Positions 25,144-33,806 of a stretch of 64,000 bases of DNA are shown one piece after another. The stretch spans positions 32,842 to 96,841 of the forward strand of contig NZ_MSCP01000005.1 of NCBI RefSeq assembly GCF_002954715.1. Direction: 5' to 3'. This stretch comes from Aliivibrio sifiae (GTDB lineage: Bacteria; Pseudomonadota; Gammaproteobacteria; Enterobacterales; Vibrionaceae). Below the pieces are notes generated by a model that was given only the letters and a program-made list of their open reading frames with translations, was not told where the DNA came from and searched no databases. The position numbers were made by a program, and so were the translations under genes. Every line of letters starts with the position of its first letter. Within the stretch, counting starts at the first letter, position 1.

Positions 25144-26341
25144 TTTGTTTCTCCTGCTTATTCCATACTGACATCACATCGCGCATTATTTGACTTGTCA
25201 CCTCAAAGGCATTTTGCTGTGCACTTTGGAAGGTAGATTTGCTTTTTGGGTATTCGCTTTTTGACATATCAAATACGGTAGAGAGTAGGGAAGAAGCTTG
25301 ACGGATCGCTTCACTGTGCTTGAATTCTTTCGAATATAAGTAAGGAGCAAATTGCTCGTATAAGTTATTCATTAACTCGGTTGTGGTTGAGCTTTCACGA
25401 TGGTTGGTAATTAAGATCTTCATGAAATCGTAACCAGGGTGATCAGCGTTTGCCAACAATGCCCATACTTGTGGAATATAACTAAAATAAGAACACGTCG
25501 CATCGATGTCATTTTCAGTAATGGATAAGGGGAAAACGACGCTTGTTGCTGCAAAATACGAATTGTATGTGCCGTAGCTCAATGATGGCGGGGTATCGAT
25601 AATGATGATATCAAACTCATCTTTCACCGCTTCAATCACTTCATCTAAAACAGAATAGGGCTTGGCCAATTGGTTGTTGAATACTTTCTCATGAAACCAA
25701 CCTTCAATAGCGCGATCAGATTGTGATGCGGGTAAAATACGAAGGTTTGGGATCGTCGTAGGAAGAAAGGCATCAGATGCTGCTTCTTCAAACGTCTCAC
25801 CCTCATCTAAATCAAAATTACGCATCATTAAATCACCAACAGACAAGTAACCTTCTTGCTCAGCTTCAGGGGCGTAATACATAGAGAGAGTTGCTTGGCC
25901 ATCCATGTCAATCAAACCAATTCGTAATTCTTGGTGAAATTCAGTCGCAAGACCAGAAGCGACGGTTGCCGATGATACCGTTTTACCTACGCCGCCTTTT
26001 TGATTTTGGATAACAACCACTTGCGTTGTTTGGTTTTCAGTTCGAGTGAATTTTAGCTCTTTTCTGAGATTTTCAGGGAAGTGATCACGCATTTGGTAGA
26101 TCTCTTCAATGTTAAGTGACCATTGAGTATCTTCGTGTCTACGTGGGTCGACGTCCATTTGGACTACGTATTTATCAATCGTTTTACCATCGACACCCAA
26201 ATAAGCGATCGACTCAGCTCGGGTGAAGTTACGCAATTCTTTTTTGTGATTGGCTAACAGGCGAAGGTTACGACGCTTAATATAGTTGTCAGCCCCATCT
26301 TTAAGCTCTTGAAATATTTTAGTGGTTTGGTTGGTATCCAT
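25136..26341 (-). CDS. parA: ParA partition ATPase with N-terminal HTH
   Basis: A 401-residue type Ia ParA. The N-terminal ~110 residues form a DNA-binding domain (FTRAESIAYLGVDGKTIDKY) used for autorepression; the deviant Walker A is QKGGVGKTVSS, followed by LIDMDGQATLS and IIIDTPPSL. It moves the plasmid on the nucleoid with ParB. I choose the ATG at 26341 since GGGAGA precedes it; an in-frame ATG at 26380 adds 13 residues with no domain support. It is transcribed away from the Fic gene, out of a promoter region packed with AACCTAT repeats. Confidence 0.93.
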   Translation of the reverse strand: MDTNQTTKIFQELKDGADNYIKRRNLRLLANHKKELRNFTRAESIAYLGVDGKTIDKYVVQMDVDPRRHEDTQWSLNIEEIYQMRDHFPENLRKELKFTRTENQTTQVVVIQNQKGGVGKTVSSATVASGLATEFHQELRIGLIDMDGQATLSMYYAPEAEQEGYLSVGDLMMRNFDLDEGETFEEAASDAFLPTTIPNLRILPASQSDRAIEGWFHEKVFNNQLAKPYSVLDEVIEAVKDEFDIIIIDTPPSLSYGTYNSYFAATSVVFPLSITENDIDATCSYFSYIPQVWALLANADHPGYDFMKILITNHRESSTTTELMNNLYEQFAPYLYSKEFKHSEAIRQASSLLSTVFDMSKSEYPKSKSTFQSAQQNAFEVTSQIMRDVMSVWNKQEKQNG

Positions 26342-26460
26342 TACTTTTCTCCCTACTGGAATAAAAATAAGTATATCCATTAATATTTAAAGTGTACACA
26401 CATAAATGATGGAATTGCGATTGTTTTATGTTCTTATTAACGTTAAGATACAATAATAAG

Positions 26461-26610
26461 ATAGGTTGTAAATAAGTGATAATTTTAACCTATACTCTAA
26501 TGTTGATTCATTGAATTAACCTATAAATACTGATATGTTAAAATATCAGTGATTTTTTAACCTATCATTCAGAACGGGTTACTTAACGTAACCTATACAC
26601 ACTATAGGTT
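26461..26610. promoter_or_regulatory. AACCTAT repeat cluster between parA and fic
   Basis: AACCTAT occurs at 26487, 26518, 26559 and 26590, and its complement ATAGGTT at 26461 and 26604; the last two form AACCTAT-acacact-ATAGGTT. A hairpin ACTGATAT...ATATCAGT lies at about 26529-26550. The set sits between diverging genes and fits multiple binding sites for ParA or another repressor; iterons of a replication origin are the alternative. Confidence 0.7.
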
Positions 26611-26668
26611 AAAATTTTAGCAGAAATATAACCAGTAGTTCGCCAAACTTCAAATTTAAGGTGATTTA

Positions 26669-27781
26669 ATGTTTAATCCAGAAGTACCCTACGATATTCC
26701 GGCACTCCCTATAGATGATATAGAAACCATTGAAGTGCTAAAAAAGGTGACTCCTGCAGCAAGATCATTAGCCGCTTTAAATCAGGTGGCTAGGCTTCTT
26801 ACTAATCAAAATTTATTGGTTAATTTGATCCCAATATTGGAATCAAAATCGAGTTCTGAAATTGAAAATATTGTCACGACAACAGATGCTTTATTTCAAC
26901 ATGATTCGGACACATCAAACGCCGACTCAGCAACCAAAGAAGCATTACGATACAAAAAGGCATTATTTCTTGGTTTTGAAGCCATTTCTGGCAAAAAGGC
27001 TAGGCCTTTAAATACCAATACAGCAATCGCTATATGTAGTGAACTTATTGATAAACAAGTGGATGTTCGTAAAGTTACTGGGACAAACCTTAAAAACCGA
27101 CGTACTGGACAGGTAATTTATACGCCTCCTGTTGGAGAGGTTAATCTAAGAAATAAGCTTTCTAATTGGGAATCTTATATTCATGAACACGATGTTGATC
27201 CGCTTATTGCCTTGGCGGTTGCTCATTATCAATTTGAAGCTATTCATCCATTTTTAGATGGTAATGGAAGAACTGGACGAATACTCAATATCTTATTTCT
27301 GATTGAAAATGACCTACTTTCACAGCCTATTCTTTATTTAAGTCGCTACATCGTGCAGAACAAAGAGGATTACTATCGATTGCTGTTAAAAGTCACAGAA
27401 GAGGGGGATTGGGAGTCTTGGATTTGTTTTATGCTTGATGCCGTTAAAGTGACAGCTGAATGGACAATTGATAAGGTAAATGCCATTGTTGAACTGCAAA
27501 AGCAAACTTCACTCTATATTAAAGATAGTGCCTCGAAAGCTTACTCACATGAATTGGTTGAGCTTCTTTTTGAAAAGCCTTATCTCAGAGCTAAGGATTT
27601 ACTTGAAAGAGAGATATACCGCTCCCGACAAGCAGCGAGCACAAACCTCAAATTATTAGAGTCATTGGGGATTTTGGAATCTAAAGTGATAGGTCGAGAA
27701 ACTCTATTTATTAATACTCGCTTGTTAGATCTGATGTCTTACGATAGTAATGATTTCTTGCCGTTTGGTGAGAGGGTGTAA
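26669..27781 (+). CDS. Fic-family AMPylase with inhibitory helix
   Basis: A 370-residue Fic protein. The catalytic motif is HPFLDGNGRTGR in the second third. An N-terminal SSEIEN at residues 62-67 matches the inhibitory (S/T)xxxE(G/N) motif, so this is a class II Fic whose own helix blocks ATP. A C-terminal winged helix (YLRAKDLLEREIYRSRQAAS) may bind DNA. The enzyme transfers AMP or another phosphoryl moiety to target proteins. No separate antitoxin gene is needed in this class. It is divergent from parA and shares its repeat-rich promoter region. Target unknown. Confidence 0.88.
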   Translation: MFNPEVPYDIPALPIDDIETIEVLKKVTPAARSLAALNQVARLLTNQNLLVNLIPILESKSSSEIENIVTTTDALFQHDSDTSNADSATKEALRYKKALFLGFEAISGKKARPLNTNTAIAICSELIDKQVDVRKVTGTNLKNRRTGQVIYTPPVGEVNLRNKLSNWESYIHEHDVDPLIALAVAHYQFEAIHPFLDGNGRTGRILNILFLIENDLLSQPILYLSRYIVQNKEDYYRLLLKVTEEGDWESWICFMLDAVKVTAEWTIDKVNAIVELQKQTSLYIKDSASKAYSHELVELLFEKPYLRAKDLLEREIYRSRQAASTNLKLLESLGILESKVIGRETLFINTRLLDLMSYDSNDFLPFGERV

Positions 27782-27989
27782 TAGTAAAAAGCTCATACAT
27801 ATAAAACGTATGAGCTCAGTATGTCTGGTTATTTCTCTAGATTTAGGGTTATTGAAAAAAATTCATATTACACTAATATTTCTAAGAATTAGATGAACAG
27901 GCAGGGGGGGAGGTCTATCGCATCTAGATTGCAACTTTTCTAAAAATTAGCTCTCAAAACTCAATGTTTATCATTTTGTATTCTTATCT

Positions 27990-28688
27990 ATGAATTTTTC
28001 TGGTTTTCAATACCCAAAAGATGTGATCCTGCAAACGGTTCGTTATTACGTTTCTTACAAATTAAGCTACCGTGATATTGAAGAAATATTTACTGAACGA
28101 GGAATAAAAGCTGACCATTCGACATACAATCGTTGGGTTATTCGATTTGCTCCGCAAATTGAAATGAAGGCTAGGCAGAAAAAACGAGCAGTATCTGGTT
28201 CATGGTGAATGGATGAAACCTACGTCAAAATTAAAGGGGAATGGTGGTATTACTATCGTGCTGTTGATAAGAACGGCGATGTTGTTGATATTAAGTATCT
28301 CAATAATATTGTTGAGCAAAGTCGCCGTCCAATAAAACAGAAGATGGTTCAGACATTTGGTTGGAAATCCGAAGCTGGTGCTTTAGTTACGATGGCAGGG
28401 CAAGAAACATGGACGATGATTAAACGAGGGCAGATTATTGGATATGGCTCGCTGCATAATCGTATCTGGAGTTCGGCACACTGTAATTAACCAAGACTTT
28501 ACGACAGAACCCAATAATGGCATTGAGTCCGATCACGCCCCCATTAAGAAATTGGTTGTGGCCATTGGTAGTTTCAAACTGAGAAATCGAGCTTGGTCAA
28601 CCATTCAAAGATTTGAATCCTTACGAAGGTTGAGGTCGTTTTCAATAATAATGAGTCAATAGTAGGGCTTATTATCAACTCAGATTAT
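27990..28688 (+). pseudogene. Chimeric, inactivated IS6-family element
   Basis: The 5' part codes an IS6-type transposase (MNFSGFQYPKDVILQTVRYY) interrupted by TGA at 28206-28208 right before DETYVKIKGEWW; a nearby CGA-to-TGA change explains it. After VVDI about 100 codons are missing, and from about 28500 the sequence switches to a different IS6 relative (SDHAPIKKLVVA). So two related elements were joined and decayed. Terminal repeats are incomplete: the right end stops at CAGATTATTTG followed by a C run. It borders the alpha-oxoamine synthase gene and forms one flank of the biosynthetic region. Confidence 0.8.
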
Positions 28689-28721
28689 TTGCCCCCCCCG
28701 GAACTCAGTTTAAAAGTTATT

Positions 28722-30215
28722 TTACTGTTGACCAATGATCGACGTTAACTCTTCTTTTTTGTGAGAGTCACATTTCTCCATTTGCCCCCCCCCTAGTGTT
28801 GCATGGTATTTCTTTGCCCAGACAATACTTTCTGCGATGATGTCTACTGCTTTAATTAATGTTTCGTGTTCATGCTCTGGGCTCATTGACATACGAAAGC
28901 GAGCTTTCCCTCGCGCTACAACAGGGTATTCTAAGATAGTAGTAACTACCCCCATACGGAACGCTTTCGCACACGCTAGACGTGCAATATTCTCTGAACC
29001 CACATGAAGCGAAACGATTGGAGAAGGAGTGCCATACACATCGATGTTATGCATCTTCGCTCTTTGACGTGCAACATTGATATTCGACATTAATTTAGCA
29101 CGACGTTCTTCCCCCTCTTCACCTGCTACTAGTTTAAGGCCTTCGCGAGCAATCGCAATTTGTGTAGGTGATAACGAAGTAGAATAAGTGTATGGACCCG
29201 CGAATGAACATGTAGAGAAGATCACTCCAAGGTTTGACGTCGTTAAATACCCACCGTTAGTAGACAGTGTTTTCGAGAATGCACCAACCACTATCAGATC
29301 AGGGTCGCCTAGTACTCCTTGATCACCAAGTGTGCCTTTACCGTCTTTGCCAGTACAACCTAAGTCATGACAAATATCCACTAGCAGTGCAGCATTATAT
29401 TTTTTACAGATATCGAGAAGTTCTTTAATATCTGGCGCATCACCATCCATTGAATAAAGGCCTTCGGTAACAACCAATACACCTTGCGTAGGGTTGCTTG
29501 AACGAATCGCTTCAAGTTTTGACCTTACTTCCATATTAGAAAGGTGTTTGAATTTAACGACATTATCACATGATGCATAAGCCCCCTGCTTTAAACTTTG
29601 ATGCGCGTATTCATCGATCAACACTACGTCGTCTTTTCTTGCAATACCTGCGACTCCGCTAAATGATGCTGCCCAACCCGTTGGGAATAAAATGCTATAT
29701 TCGTGACCTAAGTGTTGAGCTATCTCTTTCTGAAGAGCACCCGACTCCAGAGAGTTACCTAACAAAGGGCCAGTATTGATACTGTGAAGTCGCTTATTTG
29801 TTAGCGTTTCAATTGCCGCTTGCTTTAGCTTTGGGTGGTTTGATAACCCCATGTAATCTACTGTTGATAAGTTAATACCTGTAAACTCTCGGCCAGCAAG
29901 ATCACGGACAGTTGCTTCTACATCTGGGTCACCGACTACTTTTAAGAAATGGCTCATAACACCAGCCTCAAGCCTACGACGATACCAACCTTCAAGGTCT
30001 TGATAACGGTCTAAAATATACTCTGAGTGAGGATTGAAGTAACGCATTTGGCCTTTCGTAAGAACGCCTTCACCTTGCAATAATTCCTTATTTGGGAAAG
30101 ATTCTTCGAAGTTGTATAGATCAATATTAAGTTCTTCTGTCTTTTCAATGTTCATGTTGATTTCCTTATCAGTTTCAATATTTTCAAATTTGTTGTTTGT
30201 TAGGTAATTCATCAT
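28722..30215 (-). CDS. Alpha-oxoamine synthase (PLP-dependent)
   Basis: A 497-residue fold-type I PLP enzyme of the CqsA/BioF/KBL/serine palmitoyltransferase group. The PLP lysine lies in VVGAFSKTLSTNGG; TEGLYSMDGD and LVDICHDLGCTG give the Asp/His contacts to the cofactor. These enzymes condense an acyl thioester with an amino acid (or SAM-derived donor), with loss of CO2 in most cases. A ~60-residue N-terminal extension and a Gly-rich tail followed by MEKCDSHKKEEL are unusual. I place the start at 30215 where the upstream stop and ATG overlap as TAATG; an earlier in-frame start at 30227 exists. Last gene of the operon. Substrates cannot be told from sequence. Confidence 0.88.
   Translation of the reverse strand: MMNYLTNNKFENIETDKEINMNIEKTEELNIDLYNFEESFPNKELLQGEGVLTKGQMRYFNPHSEYILDRYQDLEGWYRRRLEAGVMSHFLKVVGDPDVEATVRDLAGREFTGINLSTVDYMGLSNHPKLKQAAIETLTNKRLHSINTGPLLGNSLESGALQKEIAQHLGHEYSILFPTGWAASFSGVAGIARKDDVVLIDEYAHQSLKQGAYASCDNVVKFKHLSNMEVRSKLEAIRSSNPTQGVLVVTEGLYSMDGDAPDIKELLDICKKYNAALLVDICHDLGCTGKDGKGTLGDQGVLGDPDLIVVGAFSKTLSTNGGYLTTSNLGVIFSTCSFAGPYTYSTSLSPTQIAIAREGLKLVAGEEGEERRAKLMSNINVARQRAKMHNIDVYGTPSPIVSLHVGSENIARLACAKAFRMGVVTTILEYPVVARGKARFRMSMSPEHEHETLIKAVDIIAESIVWAKKYHATLGGGQMEKCDSHKKEELTSIIGQQ
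28787..28795. repeat. Nine-base C/G run inside the oxoamine synthase gene
   Basis: A run of nine C (+ strand) codes the three Gly residues near position 475. Such runs slip in replication and can switch the last 20 residues in or out of frame. Confidence 0.6.
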
Positions 30216-31747
30216 TATTTGTCCCAAGTTTCCTTAAGTCGCATGACGCGATGGCCCAACTCAATACGCTCTAGAAGGTCATGTAAGTCGACATTTGCGA
30301 ATGCTCTGCGGTGTGATTTTGTGCCTATCACTAATTGTTGAGAATTCATCTTTGTTTGTAAGATCTCTGTAATTAATCGTCGATTACTTATCGCTTGCTT
30401 AAAGGTTTTATCCCAACCTTTAAGAAACTGTTTGAATTCTGATGTATTTCGATTGTCGGTTTGTGTAAAACACTTAATAGCTCTTCGAATAGCCGAGTAT
30501 GAAAGAACTCTGGTTTTAGTATGAGCCCATGTTGAAAGGCCTAAGTTATCTATATTCTCTTTTGTTGTCCCATCAAAGCCTTCGAGATTAATGCCTAATA
30601 CTCTGTCAAATAGGCAATGTTCCAAGTCGATGGATGTGACTTTAGAGGTAGACTTTTGAATGTAGGTGTTTCTTGGTCGCCAATCCGCATTGGAAAGAAT
30701 GTATGCCGCGGCTGCTTGTGTACCTACTTGTTCAGCGACCTCAATATCATAGTCACCATCTTTCCAGAGCGCCCCTTTCGCTGGAGAACTAAAAAGTAGC
30801 GGTTCCTCACCTTCTAATAGGTAAGCTCGCGGTGCTGATGCTCCTATTGTGCACATTATTCGATGGGCAGTTTCTTCGATGTAAGCGCTTGCTGGATCTA
30901 TATATCTTTTAACGTACCACTGTTTTTTTACATTATTAGCGTCAAGCCCATGCACTCTTGCGACAATGTTGTAGCGTCCTAATTCTTCTTCTGACAATAG
31001 TTCTATGTCAGTAACCATGAAGTTTTGGTCATCTATCGTGTATTCAGCACCAATCTTCAAAAGCGGAGTACCTGATGCGGTAAGCCAAACTAACTCACTG
31101 AGACAATTCACGTATACATCACGACGCCCATCACCAATGTTGATAGCGTTCATACCTAAAGATTTTGGCGCATCGTAGTCATTCTTAACGTCATCACCAA
31201 TAAATAGACAATCAGAAGGAAGCAGGCCAAGTTCAGAAGTCACTTTGATATAAGCAGTAGCCGTTGGCTTTTTAGTACCAATATCACTAGAAAAGTTAAT
31301 TACGTCAAAGTACTTAGCTAACCCTAATTCAAAAAATGGTTTTTTAAAGATCTGGGCTACATTCGATAATAATGCAATTTTAATATTTCGAGCTTTCAGA
31401 TTGCTGAGTAATAATCTAGCTCCTCTAGCGAGCTTTGCTGTTGATAAATGGCTCTCTAAAGCAATTCGACATTTGAAGTACTCCTCTGGCGTTGACTTAC
31501 GTCCAATTAACGCTTCGATAAAACCTTCCAAAGCCTTATCATCACTTTCAAAGTGTTCGATTAATGTTGCCTTAAGCTTAACTGAAAAAGTTTTCACACC
31601 AAGAATTTTTGAAAACTCCCTTAGCAATGGCCTAGTATTAAATTCTATTAGAGTGCCATATAAGTCAAAAATCACACCTTTAAACTTATCTCCAGGGATA
31701 ACTGTATTTTTCAATTTTAAATTGGAGATATTGTTTAATTCACCCAT
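30215..31747 (-). CDS. HAD phosphatase fused to a kinase-like domain
   Basis: A 510-residue two-domain protein. Residues 25-215 are a HAD hydrolase: GVIFDLYGTLIEF (nucleophile Asp), LLSNV (motif II), KKPTATAY (motif III Lys) and CLFIGDDVKNDYD (motif IV). Residues about 235-510 are unlike HAD and resemble a small-molecule kinase fold, with YVKRYIDPASAY (possible Lys), NADWRPRNTYIQ (like the HxDxxxxN loop, but D-W-R-P-R-N) and VTSIDLEHCLFD (metal-binding Asp). The second domain call is weak. Both would act on a phosphorylated intermediate, for instance the RibB product. Translationally overlaps the oxoamine synthase start. Confidence 0.7.
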   Translation of the reverse strand: MGELNNISNLKLKNTVIPGDKFKGVIFDLYGTLIEFNTRPLLREFSKILGVKTFSVKLKATLIEHFESDDKALEGFIEALIGRKSTPEEYFKCRIALESHLSTAKLARGARLLLSNLKARNIKIALLSNVAQIFKKPFFELGLAKYFDVINFSSDIGTKKPTATAYIKVTSELGLLPSDCLFIGDDVKNDYDAPKSLGMNAINIGDGRRDVYVNCLSELVWLTASGTPLLKIGAEYTIDDQNFMVTDIELLSEEELGRYNIVARVHGLDANNVKKQWYVKRYIDPASAYIEETAHRIMCTIGASAPRAYLLEGEEPLLFSSPAKGALWKDGDYDIEVAEQVGTQAAAAYILSNADWRPRNTYIQKSTSKVTSIDLEHCLFDRVLGINLEGFDGTTKENIDNLGLSTWAHTKTRVLSYSAIRRAIKCFTQTDNRNTSEFKQFLKGWDKTFKQAISNRRLITEILQTKMNSQQLVIGTKSHRRAFANVDLHDLLERIELGHRVMRLKETWDK

Positions 31748-31803
31748 TACGAAAACGTCCTTGTTAAAATATTACACTTATATTTTATTTGTTAAATGAA
31801 GAC

Positions 31804-32979
31804 TTAGAAGTACCAATGAGCATTAAATGACAGTTGGTCAAAATCGTTACTATAGAACAAAGCATCGTTGGGATCTGATGAGTTAAAATAAATAAGCTCT
31901 ACAGATACCTTAATGTTATTTGTTAATTTACCCGTTATTTCTAACGTGCCAATTACACCTCCATATTGAGTGTCAATAATGCCTCCAATGGTTGTTTCTA
32001 GATCGTATACATTGTAAGTGGTGTACTTATAAGCCAAGAAAATATCATTTTGAAAAGCTACCGTGTTGTCATCTTGCCGACTGTCATAGTAATACTCTGC
32101 ATAAACGGTTGACTCACCCTCACCGAACCAAGATGAACCTAATGTTCTTTCAACACCAAAAGTTGTACTAACATATGAATCGTAAGAGTTTGGCTTAAAG
32201 TATCCTAGCTCGAACTTATATATGTTCGAGTCCATAATGTACTGAGCATCAAGACCGAATGTATTACCTAATACATAGTGTGGTGCTAAGTTTTCTATCT
32301 CTCCATCTACTTTGTAGATTGGCTGCCGATATGTACCATTGAAATAAACAAATCCAAATTCTAGGTCATCTAACATCCCTGATATACGAGCTGCGTAGTC
32401 TGTGTGGTTTTTACCTTTGCTTGACTCATAAGTACTTTGGCTCGCATCGACTGGCAATCCCAGCCCCCAGGGACGTTGCGTCCCTCCATAATTCAACTCT
32501 TCAAACCGCGGTAAAATGTAGCCATCAACCGTGACGCTATCTTCAAAATATGACACAGCAACCATCGACTGACCTAGCCCTTGCTTTTGAAAGTAGTCCC
32601 TAATCTGGTCTCTTTGGTTGATAATGTTGATTACATTGATACCTTCGGTCACTCCCCAATAGATAAGGTCATAACCAACATCAATTTGATACGAATCCCC
32701 TATCCAATTAATCTTTGCGATAGTTGGATCGAAATAGCCTTCCGTGTATTCGTTTATCCCTTTCTGACCATACAATCTAAGGTTATAATTTAGATTTTCA
32801 GACAACTCCCCTCTACTTCGCAGCTCACCTACCACACTGAAAGCCTCATCCATAGTGTTTTCAGTATTTACAAAATCAATGACATCAATGCCTAAAAAAC
32901 CGTGTAAGTTCATTGCATGAACATTAAAGCCATATACAAGAGAAAATACCGATATTATTTTTGCAATATCTGGCCACAT
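31804..32979 (-). CDS. Outer-membrane beta-barrel protein
   Basis: A 391-residue exported protein: signal peptide about 1-22 (ending VHA), many alternating aromatic beta strands and the terminal motif SFNAHWYF with a final Phe, as outer-membrane barrels require. The order LolA-like protein, MMPL exporter and DUF1302-like barrel recurs in lipid-export loci; this barrel fits that group in size and position. It starts 2 bp after the LolA-like gene. Role inferred: passage of the product through, or insertion into, the outer membrane. Confidence 0.75.
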   Translation of the reverse strand: MWPDIAKIISVFSLVYGFNVHAMNLHGFLGIDVIDFVNTENTMDEAFSVVGELRSRGELSENLNYNLRLYGQKGINEYTEGYFDPTIAKINWIGDSYQIDVGYDLIYWGVTEGINVINIINQRDQIRDYFQKQGLGQSMVAVSYFEDSVTVDGYILPRFEELNYGGTQRPWGLGLPVDASQSTYESSKGKNHTDYAARISGMLDDLEFGFVYFNGTYRQPIYKVDGEIENLAPHYVLGNTFGLDAQYIMDSNIYKFELGYFKPNSYDSYVSTTFGVERTLGSSWFGEGESTVYAEYYYDSRQDDNTVAFQNDIFLAYKYTTYNVYDLETTIGGIIDTQYGGVIGTLEITGKLTNNIKVSVELIYFNSSDPNDALFYSNDFDQLSFNAHWYF

Positions 32980-32981
32980 AA

Positions 32982-33791
32982 TTACTGTACTCGATTAAAT
33001 AAACTTGGTCGGAAGCTATTTTTATTAGTAGCGCTTGTAGTAAATTCTTCAAATACTATTTCAGTTTCACTGTTTTTTATATGGTCTTCCATTTTTAAAA
33101 CATGTGGTCGCCAAGCTCCTGTTTCTGAATATGAAACATAATCATTGAAGTACAATGTTTTTGAATGCTCACCACGACTATTAAAATACTTATTAAATTT
33201 CGGTTGATAATTTGAATCATCTAAATATGTTTCAATATGGGAGTAGCCAGAGCCATTGTATTTTGGTTTGTAAGCCACTTTTATTAGTTTCTGGCCAGCT
33301 ATTTCAACAGCGCTAGCCTTGTTAAACTCGTATTTACTTAATTCAAGTGAAGATAAGTCTTCGAATGCGAAATCGCTTCCTACAAACGAGCTATCTCTAT
33401 TCGACGATGAGATTCGTTTTGTCCTATTTATACTTGGTAGAAAAAGCCATTGTTGGTCGTTACCATCCATTGCTGTATGTGTTAATACTGATACTCCTTT
33501 GACGTCTGTTGGCTGTGAAAACACATTTATGGTTTTATTACCGGCATCTTCTGATTCAAGAATATATTGTTCCATTATGCGGATAATTTGACTATCTCGA
33601 GTCTTAATTGTCATAGTAACGGTAGACATTGAGTTTGTTAAACCGCGCTGGTATTCACGGCTCAGGTTCATTACTTCTTCTGCATTCAAAGAATATTCAC
33701 TTGTATCATCTGAGATAGCAATATTTGAAAAAATTGACAAATATGCCGTAATAGCCAGCAGCAATACACTTTTTGATTGTTTAAATTTCAT
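32982..33791 (-). CDS. LolA-like periplasmic lipid-carrier protein
   Basis: A 269-residue exported protein (signal peptide about 1-25, ending AIS-D) of the LolA-like/outer-membrane lipoprotein-sorting family: MTIKTRDSQIIRIMEQYI, then DVKGVSVLTH and DQQWLFLPSINRTKRISSS are typical. These proteins carry lipids or lipoproteins across the periplasm and are commonly coded beside MMPL exporters. I choose the ATG at 33791 (GGTGAG 6 bases upstream) over an upstream GTG at 33797. Confidence 0.85.
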   Translation of the reverse strand: MKFKQSKSVLLLAITAYLSIFSNIAISDDTSEYSLNAEEVMNLSREYQRGLTNSMSTVTMTIKTRDSQIIRIMEQYILESEDAGNKTINVFSQPTDVKGVSVLTHTAMDGNDQQWLFLPSINRTKRISSSNRDSSFVGSDFAFEDLSSLELSKYEFNKASAVEIAGQKLIKVAYKPKYNGSGYSHIETYLDDSNYQPKFNKYFNSRGEHSKTLYFNDYVSYSETGAWRPHVLKMEDHIKNSETEIVFEEFTTSATNKNSFRPSLFNRVQ

Positions 33792-33806
33792 GGGCACTCA
33801 CCATTT

